A stretch of 27,801 nucleotides of DNA from UBA1181 sp045226255 (GTDB lineage Bacteria > Bacteroidota > Bacteroidia > Bacteroidales > Paludibacteraceae). The position numbers and the translations under genes were made by a program. Positions within the stretch are counted from its first letter, which is position 1; every line of letters begins with the position of its first letter. A model generated the notes under the pieces. The model saw nothing but the letters and a program-made list of their open reading frames with translations. It searched no databases and was not told the origin of the DNA. Positions 8,230 through 16,234 of the stretch are shown one piece after another. The stretch spans positions 1 to 27,801 of the forward strand of contig JBGVCG010000032.1 in the NCBI GenBank assembly GCA_045226255.1, read 5' to 3'.

Positions 8230-11200
8230 ATGAAAATTTCAACAGCTAAAATAACATCGGTATTCATATCGTTGTTCCTTACAACGATAACCGGGAATGC
8301 TGCCTCTTCTCCCGAGGAGAACATATCGCCTGCCCCATCAGGGAACAGCGACACGACAATCATCCAACAACAGTTAGCGGAACCATCTGGCGAAGACTCA
8401 ACCCTCTTCCTCACCGGCGAGATGTTTGATTTGAGCGAAACATCGTTTGCCTACGACGGGGAGGTTCACACTCCTTCCATCACCATAAAAGGAGACGTGC
8501 CATTCACCGAAGGGGTGGACTACACTGTCAGTGGCACGCGAAGCGCAAAAGATGCGGACACTTACGTCATAGAGATCTCTGGCACGGAGACAAACCCATT
8601 CAACGTCAGCATGAGCTGGACAATCACGAAAAGAGAGGTTGCCGTGAAACCTACGGACACCTCCAAGCACATCGGATTGGACGACCCTACCCTATCCTAC
8701 ACAGTGGATGGTCTCGTAGAAGGAGACTCCCTCCTCGGCATTTCTGTGACAAGAGAGGATGGTGAAACGGTCGGCACATACCCCATCAACATACACGAGG
8801 AAGGCCTCAACCCCAACTATCAACTAAACATAACCACAGGAACATTCAAAATAGAAGACCACTACTTCGTGCGTGGGGAAAATGCAGTGATAGAGGAACA
8901 ATACCCGTCCACCTGCACACGAGAAGGCTCCCACGACGAAGTCTATTACTGCCTATTCGAAGCCTGCAAGGCGGAATGTCTACGCATCCACGTCACGGAC
9001 ACCGCCTTAGGTCACGATTTCTCCGAGGAATTCACGACGGACGTATACGCTACATGTGAAAGCGCAGGCACTCAATCCAGACACTGCACCAGATGTACCC
9101 AAAGAATAGAAAACAATCTTATCCCTGCGAAAGGACATGCCTGGAGCGAAGGAATAATCATCAAAGATCCAACCTGTACGGAGGAGGGGGAAATGCTTTA
9201 TTACTGCATAAATTATCCTTGCAATGAAGAAAGAATAGAGGCTATCGAGCCTACAGGACATACGTTCGAAGACCACTTCACCGTCGATTTCCCCGCCTCC
9301 TGCACCACGGAGGGACAGGAATCAAGGCACTGCATGATATGTGACGGAATAACAGACGCCAGAGCAATACCCGCCAACGGGCATAGTTGGGACGATGGTT
9401 TCGTCGACAAGAAACCGACCTGCGTCACCAAGGGCATAAAAATATTTCAATGTACCATAAATTCCTGCAAAGGAACTAAGGAAGAGGAAATAGAGGAACT
9501 TGGGCATGACTTCGTAGAGATATTCATCACGGACTCTTTCCCAACCTGCACGAAACCAGGGAAAATGTCTTGGCACTGCTCTCGATGCAAAGAGGTGGAC
9601 AACATCACGGAAATTCCTGCTCGTGGCCACAAATGGGGAGAGGGTGATACCATCGCATTTCCAACCTGCGAAACGGAAGGGATGATACTATACACCTGTA
9701 CCGCTTACGGATGTGGCGCCACCGACACGACATACATCCCTTCGCTAGGCCACGCCTGGGACGAAGGCATCGTGTCCCAAGAGCCAACCTGTACCCAGGA
9801 AGGCGCACTATTCCATCTCTGCACCAGAGAGGACTGCGAGGCGACGTTAACCGAGGGAATAGAGCCGTTAGGTCACGACTTCGACCAAGAATTCACAGTA
9901 GACCTGCCGGCCACCTGCATCAGATCTGGCAAACAATCCCAGCACTGCTCCAGATGCAACGAAACGACCAACAGCACATTCATCCCTGCGTTAGGTCACT
10001 CCTGGGGAGAACCAACCACTGTAATCTCCGCCACCTGCACCACTTCCGGCATCATCAGCTATTCCTGCATCCACGACAATTGCCAGCAGACAAGGACTCA
10101 GGTAACCGACAAATTGGGACATGATTTCTCCTCGAAATACACGGTGGACATCGCCGCAACCTGCACAAAGGAGGGGAAGAAATCCAAACATTGCACCCGC
10201 TGCAGCGAGAAGATTGAGAGCACAAGCATTCCTGCCACAGGCCACATGGCCAGCGACACGCTCATCGACCGTAAAATCGCAGCCAGCTGCACCGAACCGG
10301 GCTACACCTCTTACGTCATAAACTGTCTGAACTGCCATAAGGAATTATGGAGATCGTCCGTCTCGACACCTGCCACCGGGCATGATTGGGACGAAGGTGT
10401 ATTCGTCATCGCTCCTACAACAGAGAACACGGGCAAGAAAATGTACACCTGTCATAACTGCAACAAGAAGGAATATGAACTGGTGGATAAGCTATACAAA
10501 GACATTATCATGAAGGAATATGCGGACGGCTCCATCTTCTACGTTAAGAGCGACGGATATTGCCCCGGAAGCGAAGACCCAATCAGCTACACGGTGCTTG
10601 AAGGCATACCTATCGACTTCAGAGTGGAATACAGCGAGTCCGCTCATATGCAAGGATTCGAGGATGTAGACTGGACATCCGTATCCGCAGACTCTAGGAT
10701 CTACATATTGACACCGGATAATTGCTTGCCAGGCGAGTACCATGCTAACGTCTACTTCCGCAACGGTAATATGACAGTCACACAAGCCTATCCGGTCAAA
10801 TTCACCGTAAACCTGAGCCAATCCTACATAGTGGCCATTTTCGAGGATGTTGTCAGCATAGACAACCGCACGAACCAATTCAACAACTACCAATGGTACC
10901 ACAACGGGGAGATAATCGCAGGGGCGACCAAACCGTACTACCAGGAAATCGGCGGACTTACCGGCAGCTACTTCGTAAAGGTTAACGCAGGAACGGACTC
11001 GGAAGTACGCACCTGCAGCAGAAGCGTATGGGACAAAATCGTCAAAAACGAGAAGATCATTACGGTTTCCCAGAACCCAATAAAGGAGGGTACCACCGTA
11101 ACATTACATAACTTCGAGGAATCCGAGCACACGCTCTCCGTCATCAACCAACTTGGCTCCATCGTCCTCACTGAACGATTCTCGGGGAATAAATTTGAGT

Positions 11201-11277
11201 TGAACACCAACCCTATACCAGCAGGCAACTATATCATCAACGTGGATGGTGTAAGCCTGAAGGTAATCAAGGAATAG
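8230..11277 (+). CDS. Secreted cysteine-module repeat protein with MBG-like domains and T9SS type A sorting domain
   Basis: A 1015-residue protein with a signal peptide (cleavage after about residue 25). Residues ~70-215 resemble two MBG-type bacterial Ig-like domains (FAYDGEVHTPSITIKG, GVDYTVSG, then VGTYPINI). About 13 modules of roughly 40 residues follow (residues ~220-750), each with TC, a Gly, then a Cys pair, separated by GH linkers. Two kinds occur: HDF modules with CxxC, and HxWxEG modules with CxxxxC. Residues ~760-940 look Ig-like. The C-terminus (VSQNPIKEGTTV, then LSVINQLGSIV, then IPAGNYIINV, LKVIKE) fits a type A sorting domain. It is probably exported by T9SS and displayed at the surface; the cysteines may form disulfides or bind metal. 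No enzyme domain was seen. An OmpA-type gene follows 35 bp later. Confidence 0.82.
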   Translation: MKISTAKITSVFISLFLTTITGNAASSPEENISPAPSGNSDTTIIQQQLAEPSGEDSTLFLTGEMFDLSETSFAYDGEVHTPSITIKGDVPFTEGVDYTVSGTRSAKDADTYVIEISGTETNPFNVSMSWTITKREVAVKPTDTSKHIGLDDPTLSYTVDGLVEGDSLLGISVTREDGETVGTYPINIHEEGLNPNYQLNITTGTFKIEDHYFVRGENAVIEEQYPSTCTREGSHDEVYYCLFEACKAECLRIHVTDTALGHDFSEEFTTDVYATCESAGTQSRHCTRCTQRIENNLIPAKGHAWSEGIIIKDPTCTEEGEMLYYCINYPCNEERIEAIEPTGHTFEDHFTVDFPASCTTEGQESRHCMICDGITDARAIPANGHSWDDGFVDKKPTCVTKGIKIFQCTINSCKGTKEEEIEELGHDFVEIFITDSFPTCTKPGKMSWHCSRCKEVDNITEIPARGHKWGEGDTIAFPTCETEGMILYTCTAYGCGATDTTYIPSLGHAWDEGIVSQEPTCTQEGALFHLCTREDCEATLTEGIEPLGHDFDQEFTVDLPATCIRSGKQSQHCSRCNETTNSTFIPALGHSWGEPTTVISATCTTSGIISYSCIHDNCQQTRTQVTDKLGHDFSSKYTVDIAATCTKEGKKSKHCTRCSEKIESTSIPATGHMASDTLIDRKIAASCTEPGYTSYVINCLNCHKELWRSSVSTPATGHDWDEGVFVIAPTTENTGKKMYTCHNCNKKEYELVDKLYKDIIMKEYADGSIFYVKSDGYCPGSEDPISYTVLEGIPIDFRVEYSESAHMQGFEDVDWTSVSADSRIYILTPDNCLPGEYHANVYFRNGNMTVTQAYPVKFTVNLSQSYIVAIFEDVVSIDNRTNQFNNYQWYHNGEIIAGATKPYYQEIGGLTGSYFVKVNAGTDSEVRTCSRSVWDKIVKNEKIITVSQNPIKEGTTVTLHNFEESEHTLSVINQLGSIVLTERFSGNKFELNTNPIPAGNYIINVDGVSLKVIKE

Positions 11278-11312
11278 CGGAGCATCGAGATTGAAACATA
11301 CATACGGAAATA

Positions 11313-12749
11313 ATGAAAAGAGCGCTTATATACATAATCCTCACTTGCCTGACTACCCTCTCCTTCGCGAATGGTAGCAAGGTGCCCATGGACTCTCTCC
11401 CCTACTTGGGAACGAGACATTACCTATGCCTCAACCTGGGCGGAGGATGGCACTCCTTCTTGTTCGAGACAGACGGTGGCAAGGAGAATTTCGGGACAGG
11501 AGGAATGCTGGAGGTGAAGTATAAGCATATTCCAAGGCACTGGGGAATAGGAATCGGCGCTCAGGTCAGTTCCTACCGTAGCGAAGCGACCTTCAACCAC
11601 AACTACGAACAGACATTCATCCACAACGACAACAACCTCCGCTACACGCTCAACACCCAATTCAAGGATTGGGAAGAGAGGCAGGATGTCTTGTGCGTTG
11701 AGATACCTTTCTCCATCCAATATGCGACGAAAATGGGTGAAAAATGGGGGTTCCTTCTAGGCTTTGGACCAACATTGTCCATCCCCGTGATAAAAGAATA
11801 CACCGCTCAAAAGGGCTATTTCACCACCTCCGGATGGTTCGAATCGACCAATGTGGAATACGAGGATCTACTCAACCACGGATTTCAGACCAAACAGGCC
11901 AACCTGTCTGACGAAATCACCAGATTGAGAACTTGCCTAGGCGCTCACCTAGAACTGGGATTCAACCGTGCGATGGGGCAAAAAAACGCCTTCTACATGG
12001 GGGCTTACGCTCACTACGGAATCACCAATGGGGTCATCTCCCAAGAAAAAAATCTCTATGACGGAGAGAACTACATCGGTGCCTTTGGCAGTTCACAGAT
12101 CAGAGAAGTGCACCCTTTCAAGACGGGTTTGAAACTGGGACTTCGCTTCAATCTCAAAGACAAAAAGAGAGAGAAAGAAGCGGAAGAAATAGTTGAGAAC
12201 AGAAGGATGGAAAGGGAAAGGCAAAAAGAGATTGCAGCCGCTGCCGAGAAGCTGAAAAGGGAACGTAACCTGCAAGAACAAAAGGAGCGCGTCCGCATAA
12301 GGGAAGAGAATGAGCAACAGAGGGAAAAGGAAAGGGAAAGGAGCGAAGCAATCCGAAAGGCGGCCATAAGGGAGAACAAAGAGGTTGCCTTCGCACTCAA
12401 ACGAATTGCGGACGAGGCCATCTATGCCTACCCGAACAGCATCCCGACCTTCCCGGAGGAGATTGAACGTTCCTTCGACATCGTCTACACCTATTTGGCT
12501 AGGAACCCGGAAGTCACAGTCCTCATCATCGGACATACAGACAATACGATAAAGGAAGATAAAAGCTTCACGATTGGACAGAAACGGGCCGAGGCATTCA
12601 AACAGGCGCTGATACGGAAAGGCATACCGGAAGACCGCATGGAATGTATCAGCAAGGGACTGACACAACCCGTCGCCTCCAACAACACAAAGGGCGGTCG
12701 TGAATTGAACAACCGCACAGAACTAAAACTGAGAGGGGGTGAGGAGTAA
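11313..12749 (+). CDS. OmpA-type protein with N-terminal barrel, charged coiled coil and OmpA_C domain
   Basis: A 478-residue protein with a signal peptide (MKRALIYIILTCLTTLSFA). The N-terminal ~270 residues are glycine- and aromatic-rich, with alternating strands as in outer-membrane barrels (LCLNLGGGWHSF, GIGIGAQVSS, GFGPTLSIPV, TGLKLGLRFNL). Residues ~275-355 are a highly charged Lys/Glu/Arg stretch predicted as a long alpha-helix or coiled coil. The C-terminal OmpA-like domain has IIGHTDN (about 404-410), the KRAEAFKQAL helix and NNRTELKL, consistent with peptidoglycan binding. It lies 35 bp behind the T9SS type A protein and is probably co-transcribed with it. The helical spacer instead of TSP3 repeats sets it apart from the other OmpA gene here. 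Confidence 0.82.
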   Translation: MKRALIYIILTCLTTLSFANGSKVPMDSLPYLGTRHYLCLNLGGGWHSFLFETDGGKENFGTGGMLEVKYKHIPRHWGIGIGAQVSSYRSEATFNHNYEQTFIHNDNNLRYTLNTQFKDWEERQDVLCVEIPFSIQYATKMGEKWGFLLGFGPTLSIPVIKEYTAQKGYFTTSGWFESTNVEYEDLLNHGFQTKQANLSDEITRLRTCLGAHLELGFNRAMGQKNAFYMGAYAHYGITNGVISQEKNLYDGENYIGAFGSSQIREVHPFKTGLKLGLRFNLKDKKREKEAEEIVENRRMERERQKEIAAAAEKLKRERNLQEQKERVRIREENEQQREKERERSEAIRKAAIRENKEVAFALKRIADEAIYAYPNSIPTFPEEIERSFDIVYTYLARNPEVTVLIIGHTDNTIKEDKSFTIGQKRAEAFKQALIRKGIPEDRMECISKGLTQPVASNNTKGGRELNNRTELKLRGGEE

Positions 12750-12757
12750 CGCTCCGA

Positions 12758-12774
12758 GCGGATTAATTATCCGC
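12758..12774. terminator. Short hairpin at the convergent gene junction
   Basis: GCGGAT-TAATT-ATCCGC forms a 6-bp stem over the stop codon of the - strand gene and just past the + strand stop. There is no T-tract on either side, so a terminator role is uncertain. Confidence 0.3.
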
Positions 12775-13539
12775 CCCGAACACTTCCCTCCTCGTACTGT
12801 ATTTCTTCTGACGCATACTCAAACGATAGGTGATCACCTCGTCTGTAAGCGTGACTGGATCATCCTTGGAATAAGTCTCGAAGAGCAGGAAACCGCCCTT
12901 CAGCCCCGTCGGCATCGTTTTCTCAGGATGCCATCCCCTACCGATGTAGAAGAACGCCTGGTAGGATCCGTTGTCTATGCGGAAGGTATAGGTGCTGTCC
13001 GACTTGATGTAGGCATGGCTCACCACCTTGCCGTTCTCATCTTTCTCCTTGATGAAGGCGACCACATCGAACGAGATAGGCGCCACCACCACAATGTCCG
13101 AATTGGAGTCTTTCCGTGGCTTCTTAGGTACCCCATACTGGTCTTGGTACGGCAGGCTACCCTGCTCCAGCGAGTTCTTGCCATACTTCTCCACCTCGCT
13201 CTGCCAATATACGATGCTGTCCCGCAGACGGGTGGCCTCCGCCGTGTATTTGTCATGCGGATAGGCGAAGAGGAACTCGTCGTAGGCTTCTACCGTATTC
13301 TTCTTCCTGCGATCCTGGAAATAAGGCTCCTCCAACAAGCCTTTCCGCTCGTTCACGCCCTCCATGTACTTGCTTTGCGGATACTTCTCACGGTACTCCA
13401 CGTACCCTCGTACCGTGTTTTTATGAATGGCGGCCCAATAGTCCCACGTCTCAGAAAAAACCGTGATGAGCAACAAATAGGCTATCACAACGACACCAGC
13501 GACGCACGCCAAGATCTTTAATGCTTTCTTTTCGTCCAT
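12763..13539 (-). CDS. Membrane-anchored hypothetical protein downstream of dxs
   Basis: A 258-residue protein not assigned to a named family. One membrane helix lies at residues ~7-28 (ILACVAGVVVIAYLLLITVF). Two tetratricopeptide-like motifs follow, about 50 residues apart (YVEYREKYPQSKYMEGV and YDEFLFAYPHDKYTAEA). A beta-rich C-terminal region (~150-250) contains VVAPISFDVVAFIKEKDENG and YQAFFYIGRGW. The topology suggests a short cytoplasmic start with the rest in the periplasm. It starts 9 bp after dxs and is probably in the same transcript, but nothing in the sequence ties it to isoprenoid synthesis. A long + strand frame over the same region is a shadow of this gene. Confidence 0.75.
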   Translation of the reverse strand: MDEKKALKILACVAGVVVIAYLLLITVFSETWDYWAAIHKNTVRGYVEYREKYPQSKYMEGVNERKGLLEEPYFQDRRKKNTVEAYDEFLFAYPHDKYTAEATRLRDSIVYWQSEVEKYGKNSLEQGSLPYQDQYGVPKKPRKDSNSDIVVVAPISFDVVAFIKEKDENGKVVSHAYIKSDSTYTFRIDNGSYQAFFYIGRGWHPEKTMPTGLKGGFLLFETYSKDDPVTLTDEVITYRLSMRQKKYSTRREVFGADN

Positions 13540-13548
13540 AGACTCCCC

Positions 13549-15444
13549 TTATTTTTTCAGAATAGACTCGATGGTCGCATAGATGCCCTCATCGTCCATT
13601 CCATAGTAATGATACAACTCTTCTTGTGTGCCATGAGTGGCGAAGATATTCGGAATACCGATGCGCTTCACGTGCATCGTCACATCATGGTCAGCGAAGT
13701 ACTCCAGCACAGCGGAGCCGAATCCGCCCGACACGACGCCATCCTCGACCGTGATGACGGACTGGTATGTCTTGGCGACCTCGTTCAACAGCTCCTCATC
13801 CAACGGCTTCAGGAAGAGCATGTTATAGTGCGACACGCTCATGCCGTTCTCCTCCGCCTTGGCGATCGCCCTAGCTACGGCATGGCCCAACGGACCGAGC
13901 GAGAGAATTGCGAGGGAAGAGGTTCCCTTCTTCAAGCAGACGCCCTTGCCCACCGGCATCTCCTCCATCTCCTTGTGCCAATCCAACAAGACGCCCTTGC
14001 CACGCGGATAGCGGATCATGAAAGGTCCGTGGCCCGGCAGGGAAGCCGTGTACATCAGGTTACGAAGCTCGATCACATTCATCGGAGAAGCGATCGTGAG
14101 GTTCGGCACGCAACGGAAGGCCGCCAGATCGAACGCTCCGTGGTGGGTCGCACCATCAGAGCCTACCAATCCCGCACGGTCCAGGCACATCACCATGTCC
14201 AGATTCTGCAGGCAGACATCATGGATCACATTGTCATACGCGCGTTGCATGAAGGAGGAATATATATTACAGAAAGGCATCATGCCCTCCTTCGCCAAAC
14301 CCGCGGAGAACGTCACCGCATGTCCCTCCGCGATACCCACGTCAAAGACACGGTCGGGCATCTCATGCATCAGGAAGGACATGGAACAGCCCGAAGGCAT
14401 GGCTGGGGTGATGCCCACCACCTTTTCGTTCATGCGGGCCAATTCGACCAGGGTATGTCCGAACACGTCCTGGAAGAGCGGCGGCGTATCCTTCGTGATA
14501 GGTGCCACGACCCGCTCGCCCGTCTCCTTGTTGAACTTGCCCGGCGCATGCCAGATCGCCGCGGCTTCCTCCGCAGGCTTAAAGCCCTTACCTTTTTTCG
14601 TCTTGATATGCAGCACTTTCGGTCCCTTGTAGTCCTTGATCGAACGAAGGATCTTCACGAGGCTGACCACATCGTGACCGTCCACCGGACCGAAGTATCG
14701 GAGGTTGAGCACCTCGAAAAGGTTATGTTCATTGGCGATGGCCGCCTTGACCGAGTTATGGAAGCGGATATGCTTCGCCTTCTCGTTCTCCTTCACCCAC
14801 CCCAGTTTCGCGAAGAAACGATAGAGCTTATAACGCCACTTGTTGTAGGTGGCGGAGGTAGTCAGACGCACGAGGTACTCGCTCATACCCCCCACAGGCG
14901 CATCGATGGCCATGTGGTTGTCGTTAAGGACGACCAATAGATTGTTAGGATAGGCAGAAGCGTTGTTCAGTCCCTCGAAAGCCAGACCGCCCGACATGGC
15001 GGCGTCACCGATGACAGCCACCGTATGGGCTTGGTTCATGCCCAGCTTGTCGTCCGCGATGGAGATACCCAAAGCAGCCGAGATGGAGTTGGAGGCATGG
15101 CCCGCCACGAAGGAGTCATACTCGCTCTCGTGCGGATTCGGGAAACCACTGATACCGCCGAACTGACGGTTGGTGGAGAAGCGGGTTCTCCGTCCCGTGA
15201 GGATCTTATGTCCGTAAGCCTGATGGCCCACATCCCAGACGATCTTATCCTCCGGCACGTCATACACATAATGCAATGCGACGGTCAACTCCACGACGCC
15301 GAGGCTCGAAGCCAGGTGTCCCGGATTATGCGAGAGCTCGTCGATGATGAAACGACGCAGTTCGTCGCAAACCTGAGGTAACTGAGACTCGTCCAACTTC
15401 TTCAGATCGGACGGAGAATCTATCTTATCTAACAATGATTCCAA
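13549..15444 (-). CDS. dxs: 1-deoxy-D-xylulose-5-phosphate synthase
   Basis: A 631-residue protein of normal length for Dxs. The enzyme uses thiamine diphosphate to join pyruvate and glyceraldehyde-3-phosphate, the first step of the non-mevalonate (MEP) isoprenoid pathway, in the cytoplasm. Visible family features are SSLGVVELTVALHYV (about 47-60), DVGHQAYGHKILTGR (71-85), the thiamine-diphosphate and Mg2+ site GDAAMSGGLAFEGLNNA ending in NDN (146-176), GPVDGHD, and GIAEGHAVTFSAGLA with the conserved Glu. The central pyrimidine domain (DRAGLVGSDGATHHG) and C-terminal transketolase domain (VEDGVVSGGFGSAV) follow. A TACTTTTG element lies 41 bp upstream. A membrane-anchored gene follows 9 bp downstream. 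The opposite-strand ORFs here are shadows. Confidence 0.96.
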   Translation of the reverse strand: MESLLDKIDSPSDLKKLDESQLPQVCDELRRFIIDELSHNPGHLASSLGVVELTVALHYVYDVPEDKIVWDVGHQAYGHKILTGRRTRFSTNRQFGGISGFPNPHESEYDSFVAGHASNSISAALGISIADDKLGMNQAHTVAVIGDAAMSGGLAFEGLNNASAYPNNLLVVLNDNHMAIDAPVGGMSEYLVRLTTSATYNKWRYKLYRFFAKLGWVKENEKAKHIRFHNSVKAAIANEHNLFEVLNLRYFGPVDGHDVVSLVKILRSIKDYKGPKVLHIKTKKGKGFKPAEEAAAIWHAPGKFNKETGERVVAPITKDTPPLFQDVFGHTLVELARMNEKVVGITPAMPSGCSMSFLMHEMPDRVFDVGIAEGHAVTFSAGLAKEGMMPFCNIYSSFMQRAYDNVIHDVCLQNLDMVMCLDRAGLVGSDGATHHGAFDLAAFRCVPNLTIASPMNVIELRNLMYTASLPGHGPFMIRYPRGKGVLLDWHKEMEEMPVGKGVCLKKGTSSLAILSLGPLGHAVARAIAKAEENGMSVSHYNMLFLKPLDEELLNEVAKTYQSVITVEDGVVSGGFGSAVLEYFADHDVTMHVKRIGIPNIFATHGTQEELYHYYGMDDEGIYATIESILKK

Positions 15445-15484
15445 ATCACCAAACTATTAAATCCACTACAATAATTGCCTAACG

Positions 15485-15492
15485 CAAAAGTA
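15485..15492 (-). promoter_or_regulatory. Bacteroidetes -7 promoter element (TACTTTTG) for dxs
   Basis: On the - strand TACTTTTG matches TAnnTTTG, about 41 bp before the dxs start. It is the same octamer as the one inside the CRISPR repeats. No strong -33 element was seen. Confidence 0.55.
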
Positions 15493-15616
15493 GGAATAAA
15501 TTCGATACGATTGACAGGCTATGCCCCTATAATTTACGGATTAGATCAATTAGATTCACCCTACCCAATGTGTTTCCCACACAAGAAGAAATCCTATTAG
15601 GCACACACGGTCAATG

Positions 15617-16054
15617 TTATCGGGAAATACCTTTGTCGAGGTATACAACCAAAGCGACATAAGAGAAGAAAATCAGGAGGCCCACCAAAAACGAGGCGAT
15701 TCCGAACACGCTAACCAAGCAAAAACTCACAACGAGGGCAATTATGGCATCAATCACCGCCACAGCGATCAGGAATTTCACCGAACCCACGTTCCCTTTC
15801 AGTGCGCGGTATATATGATAGGAAACAAGCCCATTGAACCCCAACAGCAGTACAGAGAAGATAATCAAAGAGACATAATTGGGCGACCCGTATCTCTGCG
15901 CCCCGATTCCCGCCATAAACGCAATGCTCAGGATGGCCAATCCCCACACAAATAATTTACCCACCATGGACACCATGTAAAAGAGCAATGTGCCCCTAAG
16001 AGAATTACTGATCGGCTGATCGCCACCATTTTGAGGAGAAATATGTTCTTCCAT
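15617..16054 (-). CDS. Small four-helix integral membrane protein
   Basis: A 145-residue protein, family not recognised. Four hydrophobic segments lie at about residues 25-50 (FYMVSMVGKLFVWGLAILSI), 62-85, 93-118 and 120-140, so it is an inner-membrane protein with both ends probably on the same side. The frame is open to an ATG at 16081, but a promoter-like TATCTTTG (16070-16077, - strand) lies inside that extension, which favours the start MEEHISPQ at 16054. It lies just downstream of the tracrRNA terminator and upstream of dxs, all on the - strand. A CRISPR link is not implied; the protein lacks nuclease or nucleic-acid-binding motifs. Confidence 0.72.
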   Translation of the reverse strand: MEEHISPQNGGDQPISNSLRGTLLFYMVSMVGKLFVWGLAILSIAFMAGIGAQRYGSPNYVSLIIFSVLLLGFNGLVSYHIYRALKGNVGSVKFLIAVAVIDAIIALVVSFCLVSVFGIASFLVGLLIFFSYVALVVYLDKGISR

Positions 16055-16069
16055 TTCACAACTTTTTCT

Positions 16070-16077
16070 CAAAGATA
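16070..16077 (-). promoter_or_regulatory. Bacteroidetes -7 promoter element (TATCTTTG) for the small membrane protein
   Basis: On the - strand TATCTTTG fits TAnnTTTG and lies 15 bp before the ATG at 16054. It supports that start over the upstream ATG at 16081. The -33 region is weak and overlaps the A-run of the tracrRNA terminator. Confidence 0.5.
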
Positions 16078-16100
16078 ACAAATTCTTTTTGGGGGAGAAT

Positions 16101-16129
16101 AAAAAAACGACTCTCCCGAAGGAAAGCCG
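16101..16129 (-). terminator. Rho-independent terminator of the tracrRNA
   Basis: The stem 16108-16116 / 16121-16129 (9 bp with two G-U wobbles) has a CGAA loop on the + strand (UUCG in the RNA). Seven A on the + strand (16101-16107) give a U7 tail. Confidence 0.88.
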
Positions 16130-16185
16130 CTTTGAATGTTTTCACAACGGAATAATCCTTATTGTGAATTGCTTTCAATTTTGTA
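16101..16185 (-). ncRNA. tracrRNA of the type II-C CRISPR system
   Basis: Read on the - strand, the RNA begins with an anti-repeat perfectly complementary to 24 nt of the CRISPR repeat (16162-16185, repeat positions 2-25). Next come a nexus-like AAGGATTATTCC and then GTTGTGAAAACATTC. The RNA ends in a terminator hairpin: a 9-bp stem (CGGCTTTCC / GGAGAGTCG, two G-U pairs) closed by a UUCG tetraloop and followed by seven T (16101-16129). The predicted length is about 85 nt. Its promoter reads TTTG-N19-TAATTTAG. By family knowledge tracrRNA pairs with crRNA, is processed with RNase III and loads Cas9. The position directly upstream of and divergent from cas9 fits. Confidence 0.88.
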
Positions 16186-16216
16186 TTGCTAAATTACACA
16201 TTATTTCCTATATTGC
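16186..16216 (+). promoter_or_regulatory. Predicted cas9 promoter (TTG-N20-TATATTGC)
   Basis: A -33-like TTG (16186-16188) is followed after 20 nt by TATATTGC (16209-16216), close to TAnnTTTG. Transcription would begin near 16222, about 13 nt before the cas9 ATG. The elements interlock with those of the divergent tracrRNA promoter. Confidence 0.5.
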
Positions 16217-16219
16217 AAA
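16189..16219 (-). promoter_or_regulatory. Predicted tracrRNA promoter (TTTG-N19-TAATTTAG)
   Basis: On the - strand TTTG (16216-16219) is followed after exactly 19 nt by TAATTTAG (16189-16196), one base off TAnnTTTG. The expected start near 16184 is at the first base of the anti-repeat, which supports the call. Confidence 0.6.
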
Positions 16220-16234
16220 CAAAAAATAAAAAAA

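Noticed and set aside
12739..13521. 260-residue + strand ORF over the gene downstream of dxs
   Set aside because: The - strand frame has a membrane helix and TPR-like motifs and sits in line with dxs; the + strand product has no recognisable domain.
13609..14940. 443-residue + strand ORF inside dxs
   Set aside because: Rich in His and Arg, as expected from the reverse of a GC-rich coding gene; dxs on the other strand is certain.
16055..16081. Upstream ATG at 16081 for the small membrane protein
   Set aside because: A promoter-like TATCTTTG lies within this extension, and the protein reads more naturally from MEEH at 16054.
16161..16190. Isolated CRISPR repeat upstream of cas9
   Set aside because: Only the first half matches the repeat, and the - strand continues into a nexus and terminator; it is the tracrRNA anti-repeat.
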